64,000 nt of DNA from Candidatus Sabulitectum sp. (lineage in GTDB: Bacteria > Fermentibacterota > Fermentibacteria > Fermentibacterales > JCC-6), in assembly GCA_021107435.1 (NCBI GenBank), contig JAIOSV010000090.1:1-64000 (forward strand). The letters are read 5' to 3'. Positions within the stretch are counted from its first letter, which is position 1. The number at the start of each line of letters is the position of its first letter. Below are positions 26,052 to 34,427 of this stretch, piece after piece. Under the pieces are notes generated by a model. The model saw nothing but the letters and a program-made list of their open reading frames with translations, did not search any database and was not told where the DNA came from. Both the position numbers and the translations under genes were made by a program.

Positions 26052-27714
26052 AACAATTCTTACAGTCCATGGTCTGCTTGAGAAGTGGGCCATGGAGACA
26101 CCCGACAAGATTGCCCTTCAAGACAGCGAGTGCTCCATGACTTTTGCCCAGTGGCACCGGGCTTCAGAGCACCTGGCCAGCAGGCTTCAAACTGCAGGTG
26201 TGGAAAAGGGTACTCTTGTGGGAGTGCAGGTTGGCAGAACTTGCGGGCTTCCAGTGGCATTTACAGCTGTTTCAAAGGTTGGAGCCCGTTTCCTGGGTTT
26301 GAACCCCAGCTGGCTTTCTGAAGACAGAGAGATGGTTTTTACCAGGTGGGACAAGCGTTTTATCCTCTGCTGGGAGGGTATGGAGATCGGGGGGTGGAAG
26401 GCAAGTACCCTCCTGCCTTTCGGAGCATCAGATATTTTATCTCCTGCTCTTTCTCCCCAGGGCAGTCCGAGGGTAGATACTTTTGATGAGTTCTACATGA
26501 ATGTAACCAGTGGGTCTACAGGCTTGCCTAAAGTGGCAGTCACTACTCACAGAGAATTAATGATAAATACAGCATCTGTTTGTGAGGATCTTGAACTAAC
26601 AACAGATGATGTTCTAATGTCGCTCTTCGGGGTTATCGGGCATCCCCACGAAATATTTATGCGAGGTTTGTATCTTGGCGCAACCACTGTCCTTGAACCA
26701 TCTGTCTATCCGAGACAACACATTCACATGATTACACAGCATGGGGTCACTTTTCTTATGGGCCTTCCACCTCAACTTGATGCTTTAAGCCGCCTTGCCA
26801 GCAGAGAAGACGCGGATGTTTCATCTCTGCGCATTGTTGAAACCGGAGGCATGAGGGTTACAGATAGATTTCTTGCTTCATTCGAAGAGCGAACTGGAGA
26901 AAAGGTTACACCTGTATGGGGCAGTACGGAAACATCAGGTGTGGTTCTTACAGGCGATCCCGGGATTGTGGGATTTTCATCTGTGGTATTCGGGTACAGT
27001 ATTCAGCTTCGTGACGGGAATGCCATTATAAAGGACAACGGCAGAGGAGAATTGTGGATTTCAGGGGAGGGTATTGTTAATCGCTATCTCGGCGAACGAT
27101 CCGATTCCTCGGAAGTGCTTGTTGACGGATGGTATAAAACAGGAGACATCTTTACCAGACGCGGTGAACGGCTGTATTTCACAGGAAGGCGCGGCGGCCT
27201 TATCAAAGCCTCCGGACTTAAGGTCTACCCCAGCGAGGTTGAACTTGCTGTTCTGAAACATCCATCCGTAAGGGATGTGTGCGTTGTGGGGAAAGAGATG
27301 CCCGGCAGAGGCGAAGCTCCAGTGGCCTACATTGTCCTTCGAGGCGGAGTGGAACTCTCCATTCATGACCTGAGAAGTTTTCTCTCCAATATTCTTGAGG
27401 ATTTCAAGATGCCCAGAAAGTACTTTTTTGTACTGGGCCTTCCTCGTACGATTTCCGGAAAGCTGGACAGATCAAGGATTGGCAGACAGGATATTGCCCC
27501 GGACTTCAGAGCGGAACTTTTAAGGATGGATGTTGACCTTGTAAAGTTGCTGAACATCAGAGCGGATCTTATGGAAAGAATAGACGCAGGATACAACCCC
27601 AACTGGGTTGAGGAACAGATTAATAATGCAATGGGACACAATCCCGGACCCCTTTCCGACAGCATTGTCAGGGAAGTTATCCGATTCATCATGAACAACC
27701 TGGGGAGGGGATAG
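26044..27714 (+). CDS. AMP-forming acyl-CoA synthetase-like enzyme with chorismate-mutase-like tail
   Basis: A 556-residue adenylate-forming enzyme. Motifs in order: phosphate loop VTSGSTGLPKVA, GSTETSG, DGWYKTGD, the hinge GRRGGLIKASGLKVYPSEVE and the catalytic lysine in TISGKLDR. These fit activation of an organic acid, then thioester formation. The last 70 residues (from about 485) are extra: LLRMDVDLVKLLNIRADL, NPNWVEEQINNAM and NPGPLSDSIVREVIRFI. That pattern matches the three helices of an AroQ chorismate mutase, though its catalytic Lys and Arg-Glu pair look lost. DAHP synthase starts one base after the stop. The TTG at 26044 overlaps the SPFH stop; ATG 26093 would truncate the first helix. 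Confidence 0.8.
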   Translation: MNRTILTVHGLLEKWAMETPDKIALQDSECSMTFAQWHRASEHLASRLQTAGVEKGTLVGVQVGRTCGLPVAFTAVSKVGARFLGLNPSWLSEDREMVFTRWDKRFILCWEGMEIGGWKASTLLPFGASDILSPALSPQGSPRVDTFDEFYMNVTSGSTGLPKVAVTTHRELMINTASVCEDLELTTDDVLMSLFGVIGHPHEIFMRGLYLGATTVLEPSVYPRQHIHMITQHGVTFLMGLPPQLDALSRLASREDADVSSLRIVETGGMRVTDRFLASFEERTGEKVTPVWGSTETSGVVLTGDPGIVGFSSVVFGYSIQLRDGNAIIKDNGRGELWISGEGIVNRYLGERSDSSEVLVDGWYKTGDIFTRRGERLYFTGRRGGLIKASGLKVYPSEVELAVLKHPSVRDVCVVGKEMPGRGEAPVAYIVLRGGVELSIHDLRSFLSNILEDFKMPRKYFFVLGLPRTISGKLDRSRIGRQDIAPDFRAELLRMDVDLVKLLNIRADLMERIDAGYNPNWVEEQINNAMGHNPGPLSDSIVREVIRFIMNNLGRG

Positions 27715-27715
27715 C

Positions 27716-28513
27716 ATGCTTGTACGGGAAATCAGGGTAGGAAATGCCATTTTCGGTGGATCGGAAATTCTGCTTATCGCGGGTCCCTGCTCTGTTGAGA
27801 GCGAAGAAATGGCCATGCTTACTGCGGAAACTGTTGTTGAATGCGGAGCCGGAATGCTCAGAGGCGGTTCATGGAAACCCCGCACATCTCCTTATTCATT
27901 CCAGGGGCTGGGAGAAGATGCTCTGAAAATACTGCGAAGAGCCGGGAATGAATACAATGTTCCTGTGGTGAGCGAGGTAATGTCAGCGGAGCAGATAGAG
28001 ATTGCTTCCGAGTATGTGGATATGCTTCAAGTTGGTGCCCGGAACATGCACAACTTCGCTCTTCTTACTGAAATCGGGCGCAGCGGAATGCCTGTTATGC
28101 TGAAGCGGGGCTTCATGGCTACAGTTGAGGAGTGGCTGCTTGCTGCGGAATATGTACTTAAAGAGGGAAATGAGAGAGTGGTACTTTGCGAAAGGGGAAT
28201 CAGAACCTTCGAAACCTGGACTCGGGCCACTCTGGATATTTCCGCGGTACCGCTTGCAAGGAACTCTCTGGGTCTTCCTGTAATTGTTGATCCATGTCAT
28301 GCTGCCGGCAGAAGGGATCTTATTTTACCTCTGTCCCTTGCTGCTCTGGGCGCCGGTGCTGACGGTTTGATGATTGAGGTGCATCCTGATCCGGATAAAG
28401 CACTTTCAGACGGAGGGCAGTCTCTTTCTCTTGAGCAATTCAGGCTGTATTCACAGAAGATTGGTGCTGCCCCGCAGTCACCGTGTCGTTTAAAAGAAAA
28501 AACCAGGAGGTAG
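27716..28513 (+). CDS. aroF: 3-Deoxy-7-phosphoheptulonate (DAHP) synthase
   Basis: A 265-residue type I-beta DAHP synthase, which joins phosphoenolpyruvate and erythrose 4-phosphate at the entry to the shikimate pathway. Motifs seen: IAGPCSVES, LRGGSWKPRTSPYSFQGLG, VSEVM, QVGARNMHNF, LKRGF, CERGIRTFE, VIVDPCHAAGRRDL and EVHPDPDKALSDGGQSL. In Bacillus this enzyme carries an N-terminal chorismate mutase regulatory domain. Here it has none, but a similar domain ends the gene just upstream. GGGGAGGGG lies five bases before the ATG, inside the previous gene. It is followed by glycolytic genes that make or use its substrate PEP. Confidence 0.95.
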   Translation: MLVREIRVGNAIFGGSEILLIAGPCSVESEEMAMLTAETVVECGAGMLRGGSWKPRTSPYSFQGLGEDALKILRRAGNEYNVPVVSEVMSAEQIEIASEYVDMLQVGARNMHNFALLTEIGRSGMPVMLKRGFMATVEEWLLAAEYVLKEGNERVVLCERGIRTFETWTRATLDISAVPLARNSLGLPVIVDPCHAAGRRDLILPLSLAALGAGADGLMIEVHPDPDKALSDGGQSLSLEQFRLYSQKIGAAPQSPCRLKEKTRR

Positions 28514-28517
28514 ACAA

Positions 28518-29555
28518 GTGCACTTTGGAATACTCACCGGTGGCGGTGACGCTCCGGGTTTGAATGCTGTAATCAGGGGCGTAGTTGTTCGTGCTGAATC
28601 AGGTGGACACAGAGTAACCGGCTTTCTCAGAGGGTGGAAGGGGGCCATTGAGAACACCACAGTCTCCCTGGACCGTGAGGCAGTTCGAGATATACACACT
28701 CTGGGTGGAACTATTCTTTTCTCGTCCAGAACCAATCCGAGAAAGATTGAGAATGGATTGGAAAAAATAAAGAAGACTCTTAAAGAGAACGAGATTGACG
28801 TTCTTATTGCTCTGGGCGGAGAGGATACTCTGGGTGTAGCGGATTCTCTGGGTGAGATGGGGGTTTTTGTGATCGGTGTGCCCAAAACCATCGACAATGA
28901 CCTTTCCGCGACGGATTACACCTTTGGCTTCGACAGTGCCATAAATAATGTTATGGAAGCCATTGATAAGCTTAAAACCACTGCAAAAAGTCACGAGAGA
29001 ATCATGGTGGTTGAGATAATGGGCCGCCATGCAGGCTGGATGGCTCTGTATGGAGGGATGGCAGGAGGCGCACATGTGATTCTTACTCCTGAAAAGGAGT
29101 TTGATACCGACGAAGTCTGTGCCCTTCTTAAGAACCGCTACAATCAGGGCAGGAGATATGCCCTGGTGGCTGTGGCTGAAGGGGCAATTGATCCAGGTCT
29201 TGCCCGTCATGTTTATCATTCTGCGGAAACGGATTCATTCGGGCATGTTCAGCTCGGTACCGGTATCGGAATTGGAGAGGTGCTGAAGAACGAGATAGAA
29301 GACAGAACCGGTCTTGAAACCAGGCATGTTGTTCTCGGTCACGTTCAGCGCGGTGGAAGCCCTTCGGCGTTTGACCGGGTGCTGGGCACCCGGCTTGGAG
29401 TTAAGGCTGTGGAGATTGGCGAATCCGGCGAGAATCGCAAGATGGCGGCGCTCCGAGGGACAGAGATAGTAGCAGCTGACCTGGCGGAAGCTGTTGGAAC
29501 TCTTAAAACTGTTCCGGAGGAACACATCAAAACAGCCGAACTGTTTTTCGGCTGA
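28518..29555 (+). CDS. 6-Phosphofructokinase, predicted pyrophosphate-dependent
   Basis: A 345-residue phosphofructokinase. The N terminus ILTGGGDAPGLNAVIRG binds the phosphoryl donor. The selectivity positions read Gly-Gly-Glu-Asp-Thr at residues 100-104 and Pro-Lys-Thr-Ile-Asp-Asn-Asp at 122-128. An Asp at the position of E. coli Gly104 and a Lys at that of Gly124 are the marks of pyrophosphate users. MGRHAGWMAL and GHVQRGGSPSAFDR complete the active site. A reversible, PPi-linked step in glycolysis and gluconeogenesis is inferred. The start is GTG with AGGAGG seven bases upstream; it lies four bases after aroF. Confidence 0.9.
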   Translation: MHFGILTGGGDAPGLNAVIRGVVVRAESGGHRVTGFLRGWKGAIENTTVSLDREAVRDIHTLGGTILFSSRTNPRKIENGLEKIKKTLKENEIDVLIALGGEDTLGVADSLGEMGVFVIGVPKTIDNDLSATDYTFGFDSAINNVMEAIDKLKTTAKSHERIMVVEIMGRHAGWMALYGGMAGGAHVILTPEKEFDTDEVCALLKNRYNQGRRYALVAVAEGAIDPGLARHVYHSAETDSFGHVQLGTGIGIGEVLKNEIEDRTGLETRHVVLGHVQRGGSPSAFDRVLGTRLGVKAVEIGESGENRKMAALRGTEIVAADLAEAVGTLKTVPEEHIKTAELFFG

Positions 29556-29576
29556 TATATCGGGGAGGAGAATACT

Positions 29577-30593
29577 GTGTCAGTTAAAGTAGCCATTAAC
29601 GGGTTTGGTCGAATCGGCAGACTTGTTTACAGACAGTCTCTGAAACATGATGATATTGATATTGTAGCTGTGAATGATCTTACAGATCCAGGTATGCTTG
29701 CGCATCTTCTTAAGTACGATTCTGTTCACGGAGTATTCCCTGACGAGGTTAAGGTGGAGGGGGAAAGAATTGTAGCCGGCAGAGATTCCTTTGTTGTATC
29801 AAATCAGCCGGATCCTCTGAAGCTGCCCTGGAAAGAGATGGGTGTAGACATTGTTATAGAGTCCACCGGTTTTTTTAGAACCAGGGAAAAGGCTGCGTAT
29901 CATATACAGGCCGGTGCGAAGAAAGTAATAATCAGCGCTCCCGCAAAAGGCAAGCCAGGGGCTGACTTGACTGTGGTTTTCGGAGTCAATTCAGATCTCT
30001 ACGATCCCAGAATACATGATGTTGTGAGTACCGCGAGTTGTACCACAAACTGTCTTGCTCCTGTTGCTAAAGTTCTTAACGACACCTTCGGTATTGAAAC
30101 AGGTATAATGACTACAATTCATGCCTATACCAATGACCAGAGAATTCTTGACCTTCCTCACTCCGACATGAGAAGAGCCCGTTCCGCCGCTATTAATGTT
30201 ATTCCGACAACTACCGGTGCCGCCGCTGCTGTAGCTCTTGTCATTCCGGAGCTTAAGGGCAGGCTTGACGGTATGGCGGTCAGGGTTCCGGTACCTGATG
30301 GTTCTCTGGTGGATCTGGTCTGCATGTTGAAGACCGATACCACGGAAGAAGCTGTGAATAATGCGATGAAGGCAGCTTCAGAGACATCTCTGAAGGGTGT
30401 TCTTCAGTATACAGATGAACCAATTGTTTCATCTGATGTCGTGGGCAACCCCTACAGCAGCATTTTTGACAGCGGTATTACCAGGATGATAGGACCAAGG
30501 ATGCTGAAGGTTCTTTCCTGGTACGATAATGAATTCGGCTACTCTTCCAGAATGGTTGACATGCTTCTGCTCATGGCCGCAAAGGGGTTCTGA
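29577..30593 (+). CDS. gap: Glyceraldehyde-3-phosphate dehydrogenase, type I
   Basis: A 338-residue NAD(P)-dependent GAPDH. It has the Rossmann start VAINGFGRIGRLVYR, the catalytic Cys in STASCTTNCLAPV, the phosphate-site stretch RSAAINVIPTTTGAA and WYDNEFGYSSRMVDM at the C terminus. Asn-Asp-Leu after the second strand favours NAD. The start is GTG with GGGGAGGAG upstream. The stop is one base from the PGK-TIM start, so the products of this step are handled by the next enzyme in the operon. Confidence 0.96.
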   Translation: MSVKVAINGFGRIGRLVYRQSLKHDDIDIVAVNDLTDPGMLAHLLKYDSVHGVFPDEVKVEGERIVAGRDSFVVSNQPDPLKLPWKEMGVDIVIESTGFFRTREKAAYHIQAGAKKVIISAPAKGKPGADLTVVFGVNSDLYDPRIHDVVSTASCTTNCLAPVAKVLNDTFGIETGIMTTIHAYTNDQRILDLPHSDMRRARSAAINVIPTTTGAAAAVALVIPELKGRLDGMAVRVPVPDGSLVDLVCMLKTDTTEEAVNNAMKAASETSLKGVLQYTDEPIVSSDVVGNPYSSIFDSGITRMIGPRMLKVLSWYDNEFGYSSRMVDMLLLMAAKGF

Positions 30594-30594
30594 T

Positions 30595-32544
30595 ATGCAG
30601 TATCCTTCAATTCGAGATCTCAAGACCGGAGGGAAAAGAATATTCCTCAGGGCAGACCTCAATGTTCCAATTGAGGATGGGAAGATACTTGATGACACAA
30701 GGATAAGATCGGTACTCAGAACTATCCGCTACCTGATTGAGCAGGGCTCACCAGTCATTCTTGCTTCCCATCTTGGCAGACCGAATGGCAAGATTGTTCC
30801 TGATTTCAGTATGAAGCCCGTCGCGGAGAAACTGAAGGAAATACTGACGGAAACCCGGATTCTCTTTGCCAGAGATTGTATTGGCAAAAGGGTTGAGGCT
30901 ATGGCTGCCGGTCTCAGACCGGGAGAGATTCTTGTTCTTGAAAACCTCCGCTTTCATCCTGAAGAGACTGCCAATGATCCTGGATTTGCCAGGAAACTGG
31001 CGGTACTTGGAGATGTTTATGTGAATGATGCTTTTGGCACAAGCCACAGAGAGCATGCTTCAATGGTCGGTGTCCCTGAGATCCTTGGTGGAGGTTACGT
31101 GGGATTCCTTGTGGAAAAAGAACTGAGAGTTTTTGGAGAACTTATAAGACATCCCAGAAAACCCTATACGGTAATACTGGGCGGAGTGAAAGTCAGTGAC
31201 AAGGTTGCCGTAATAGAAAATGTTCTGCCCAAGCTGGATAATCTTATCGTTGGTGGAGCCATGGCGTTTACCTTCTACAAAGCAATGGGTCTTGAAACGG
31301 GTACAAGTATTGTGGAGGAGGGTTCTATTCAAACCGCTCTGGACATCATAAAGGCTGCTGAAACCAGAGGGGTAAATCTGATACTTCCGGTGGATATCGT
31401 CTGTGCTCTTTCAAAAGATCAGGGCGATGAAGCAGTTGTGAGACGTTTTGATGACCTCCCTGAGGATATGGCCGGATTTGACATTGGACCGGAATCCATT
31501 GAGTTGTTCCGCAAAACAATGCTGAAGAGTAAGACCATTGTCTGGAACGGCCCCATGGGATTGTTTGAGATTCGTCCGTTTGATGTGGGAACCAGGCAAC
31601 TTGCGGCGTGCATGGCTGATGCGACTTCCTACGGTACAATAGCCGTAGTAGGTGGCGGCGACAGTATGCGTGCCGTCCGAGAAGCTGGTGTGGCTGAACA
31701 GATTACCCATGTGTCTACAGGTGGAGGAGCTTCTTTGAAATTGCTTCAAGGCGAGGAACTGCCAGCCCTTGAACATCTTAAGATTGATGGTGTTAAACCG
31801 TTTGTAGGAGCAAACTGGAAAATGAATGGATCTCTTGCAATGGGCATGGAGTACATTACACTGCTGGATGAGGGGAATGTTAACTATTTTGGAGCTGATG
31901 TGGTTCTTTTCGCTCCCTTCACCCTTCTTGCCGCGTTCGCGCCTCTTGCGGAAATGGCTGGAATTCACCTTGGGGCACAGGATATTTTCTGGGAGGAAAA
32001 GGGCGCGTTTACAGGTGAGATAAGTGCCGGAATGCTTAAGGAGGCAGGTTGTACATGGTTCCTTGCGGGGCACAGCGAGAGACGGCATGTTCTTGGTGAA
32101 ACAGATGAGATAGTCAGAAAGAAAATGGAAGCCGGTCTTGCGGCTGAGTTGTCCTGTGTGCTCTGTGTGGGCGAGCTTCTTGATCAGCGTGAAGCTGGAA
32201 AAACCGAGGAGGTTGTCCGAGGGCAGATAGAGTCAGCCCTCAGAGGTCTGGAAAATGCTACTCCCTACAATCTGATAATCGCATATGAACCTGTCTGGGC
32301 CATCGGTACAGGGAAAACCGCCACCCCCCAGGAGGCGCAGAGGATGCACTCCCTTATCAGAGAATGGGTATCAGAGATAACAGATGAAGAGTTTGCGGAA
32401 GAAATGGGAATTATCTACGGAGGCAGTGTGAAACCGGCTAATGCCGCTGAAGTAATGTCCGGCAAGGATGTTAACGGGGCACTGGTAGGTGGCGCGAGCC
32501 TGAAGGCAGATAACTTTATCGAGATAGTGGCTGAGTGCCGGTAA
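30595..32544 (+). CDS. pgk-tpi: Phosphoglycerate kinase-triosephosphate isomerase fusion
   Basis: A 649-residue bifunctional enzyme. Residues 1-395 are phosphoglycerate kinase: FLRADLNVPIEDG, ASHLGRPNG, ENLRFHPEE, NDAFGTSHR and the nucleotide site GGGDSMRAV. From about residue 401 a complete triosephosphate isomerase follows: Lys in GANWKMNGS, His in AGHSERR, Glu in AYEPVWAIGTGKTA and the phosphate loop YGGSVKP. The same fusion order is known in Thermotoga maritima. All catalytic residues of both halves are intact. The ATG at 30595 is right after the gap stop; a hairpin follows the gene. Confidence 0.96.
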   Translation: MQYPSIRDLKTGGKRIFLRADLNVPIEDGKILDDTRIRSVLRTIRYLIEQGSPVILASHLGRPNGKIVPDFSMKPVAEKLKEILTETRILFARDCIGKRVEAMAAGLRPGEILVLENLRFHPEETANDPGFARKLAVLGDVYVNDAFGTSHREHASMVGVPEILGGGYVGFLVEKELRVFGELIRHPRKPYTVILGGVKVSDKVAVIENVLPKLDNLIVGGAMAFTFYKAMGLETGTSIVEEGSIQTALDIIKAAETRGVNLILPVDIVCALSKDQGDEAVVRRFDDLPEDMAGFDIGPESIELFRKTMLKSKTIVWNGPMGLFEIRPFDVGTRQLAACMADATSYGTIAVVGGGDSMRAVREAGVAEQITHVSTGGGASLKLLQGEELPALEHLKIDGVKPFVGANWKMNGSLAMGMEYITLLDEGNVNYFGADVVLFAPFTLLAAFAPLAEMAGIHLGAQDIFWEEKGAFTGEISAGMLKEAGCTWFLAGHSERRHVLGETDEIVRKKMEAGLAAELSCVLCVGELLDQREAGKTEEVVRGQIESALRGLENATPYNLIIAYEPVWAIGTGKTATPQEAQRMHSLIREWVSEITDEEFAEEMGIIYGGSVKPANAAEVMSGKDVNGALVGGASLKADNFIEIVAECR

Positions 32545-32562
32545 ACAGAAAAAAGAGCAGAA

Positions 32563-32586
32563 GGGGGGAGCCAAACGGCTCCCCCT
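32563..32586. terminator. GC-rich hairpin after pgk-tpi
   Basis: GGGGGAGCC (32564-32572) and GGCTCCCCC (32577-32585) pair perfectly around an AAAC loop. No T-tract follows on the plus strand, but an A-rich run precedes it, so it is a weak or Rho-assisted terminator, or a transcript-stabilising hairpin, at the end of the glycolytic operon. The DMT transporter starts 25 bases later. Confidence 0.6.
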
Positions 32587-32610
32587 CTGAGTAAACAGGG
32601 AGCAAACCCC

Positions 32611-33456
32611 ATGGGAATTCTGAGTTTCATAATTACTCTGCTTCTCTTTGCGTCAATGGAAGTAGCCAGCAAACCTCTTATGGGGTCGATCGATCCGCTG
32701 GTACTTACATTCTGGAGATTTGTCTGCGGTATTGTCGTTCTGGGAATTGTCATGGCAGCAAGACGGAAGAAAGTAAGGCTGTCAGCAGGCGAAGTATCCA
32801 TCCTTGCCCTTATGGGAATTCTCAATACCTTTATGAGCATGTCTTTTCTTCAGCTTGCAGTTAAGAACACTGAAGCTTCAAGAGCAGCTACTATCTTCGG
32901 ATCCAATCCGGTTTTCGTTGTAGTAATCGCGGCAATCCTTGGCTGGGAGAAGTTTACAAAAAGAAAAAGTCTCGGTCTTTTTCTGGGTATATCCGGTCTT
33001 GTCATTGTCACCGGTATGCACACTATGTCAATAGATACTGGAACTGTATATGCACTGCTGGCATCAATCACATTTGCCGTATACATCCTTCTGGGCAGAA
33101 AAGCTTCACTAACCACAGACCCGATTACTGTTAATGTTATCTCATTCGCCTTCGGCCTGTTTGCCCTTGCTGTCTGGCTGGCTGCAAAAGGTGTGCCCAT
33201 GAACCCGGAACCCCTGATATCAGAACTGCCATCTTTCCTTTTCCTGGGCATTGGTGTCAGCGGGCTGGGATATGTAACCTTTATATCCGCCATCAGAAAG
33301 CTCGGCGCGGGAAAGACCTCAACAATCTTTCTACTGAAACCGGCCATAGCGACAGTTCTCGCAATACTGATTCTTGGCGAAACCGTGACCACTAATTTCA
33401 TAATCGGATTATTGCTGGCCGGAGCAGGCAGTTATCTGGTGGCAGGAAAGAGATAG
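32611..33456 (+). CDS. EamA/DMT-family transporter
   Basis: A 281-residue permease of the drug/metabolite transporter superfamily with ten hydrophobic segments in two EamA repeats. The first repeat ends near NTEASRAATIFGSNPVFVVVIAAILGWE and the second near GAGKTSTIFLLKPAIATVLAILILGE, both typical motifs before the fifth helix of each half. The substrate could be an amino acid, nucleotide sugar or other metabolite. An AGGGAG-like site lies upstream of the ATG. It stands alone after the hairpin. Confidence 0.88.
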   Translation: MGILSFIITLLLFASMEVASKPLMGSIDPLVLTFWRFVCGIVVLGIVMAARRKKVRLSAGEVSILALMGILNTFMSMSFLQLAVKNTEASRAATIFGSNPVFVVVIAAILGWEKFTKRKSLGLFLGISGLVIVTGMHTMSIDTGTVYALLASITFAVYILLGRKASLTTDPITVNVISFAFGLFALAVWLAAKGVPMNPEPLISELPSFLFLGIGVSGLGYVTFISAIRKLGAGKTSTIFLLKPAIATVLAILILGETVTTNFIIGLLLAGAGSYLVAGKR

Positions 33457-33554
33457 AAAAGTCAGACCCGGGGTCCGACCCATCCAGGATCCATCACAAA
33501 TACTCTACTGCAACACCGTATACAGCAGCGGTAATATGATGGATTTTGTTATGC

Positions 33555-33767
33555 TCATTCTCTGCTTCTTGCCGAAGAGACTGTTTGCCAGATGGCCAGG
33601 ATACCGGTGATAACAGTCAAAACAAGTGATGACGGGTATACAAAAGTAATTGCTTTTTCCGCTGATGAGCCTGGAGCAGTGGAAACCGCTGATGACATCA
33701 GCCAAATGAGCAGACAGACTGCAAAAAGCAGCCAGAATGGAAATAGCTTAGTTTTTTGTGACTTCAT
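33555..33767 (-). CDS. Small two-helix membrane protein
   Basis: A 70-residue protein with two strong transmembrane helices (about residues 9-29 and 40-62) separated by a short polar loop. The ATG at 33767 is chosen because GAGAGGAA lies just upstream and the helix begins soon after. I recognise no family. It is convergent with the DMT transporter and shares orientation with the acetyltransferase gene 50 bases upstream. Confidence 0.5.
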   Translation of the reverse strand: MKSQKTKLFPFWLLFAVCLLIWLMSSAVSTAPGSSAEKAITFVYPSSLVLTVITGILAIWQTVSSARSRE

Positions 33768-33816
33768 GTTTCCTCTCTGACAATGCCTGGAATCAGAAGA
33801 CAAGAGGATGATTCTA

Positions 33817-34398
33817 TCAACCTGACTGCAGGTCTGCTGAATTATTTACACTGTGTGTTGTCTTTGTTTTGTCTCTTTGAATAGCTTCCCATTCTTCACG
33901 CATGATTCCCATGTTAACCAGATCTGTATAATCACCATCTATCCAGCAGACTTTCCGAGGGCGGCCTTCTTCAACGAATCCACAAGCCTTGAAGCATTTG
34001 ATAGCTCTAACATTCTTAGCATTGGTTCCCAGATCAATCCGGCGTGAACCAAGGTAGTGAAAGCCATAATAGAGCAACAGTTTGACAGCATCGCTGCCGT
34101 ACCCTTTTCCCCAGTATTCCCTGTCACCAATAAGAATTCCAAGTCTGCGAACACCCGGATAGACAAGATACAATCCGCAATACCCGATGTATTTACCATC
34201 TGCCTCAATAGCGAAGCGTTCTTTTTCGCTATCTTTCTCAACATACCGCTCATACATCTTTTCCGCTCTCTCAAAGGGCAGGACATGCGGCAGGATGCCA
34301 TTTAGAATATGGCACTCAACATCTTGATTGAATTTGTGCATTCGCTCGATATCTTCCCTTTTTATCGCGCGGAGTATGACTTTTTCTCCTGTAAACAT
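33817..34398 (-). CDS. RimJ/RimL-like GNAT N-acetyltransferase
   Basis: A 193-residue acetyltransferase that uses acetyl-CoA to modify an amino group. The fold is complete: VILRAIKREDIERM at the N terminus, FAIEADGKYIGYCGLY, the acetyl-CoA loop IGDREYWGKGYGSDAVKLLL and NAKNVRAIKCFKACGFVEEGR. The pattern matches the RimJ/RimL group that acetylates protein N termini or small molecules; the substrate is unknown. GAGGAG precedes the ATG. Confidence 0.9.
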   Translation of the reverse strand: MFTGEKVILRAIKREDIERMHKFNQDVECHILNGILPHVLPFERAEKMYERYVEKDSEKERFAIEADGKYIGYCGLYLVYPGVRRLGILIGDREYWGKGYGSDAVKLLLYYGFHYLGSRRIDLGTNAKNVRAIKCFKACGFVEEGRPRKVCWIDGDYTDLVNMGIMREEWEAIQRDKTKTTHSVNNSADLQSG

Positions 34399-34427
34399 TG
34401 ATCTCCTCTTTTGTAACGGTTCGGTAT

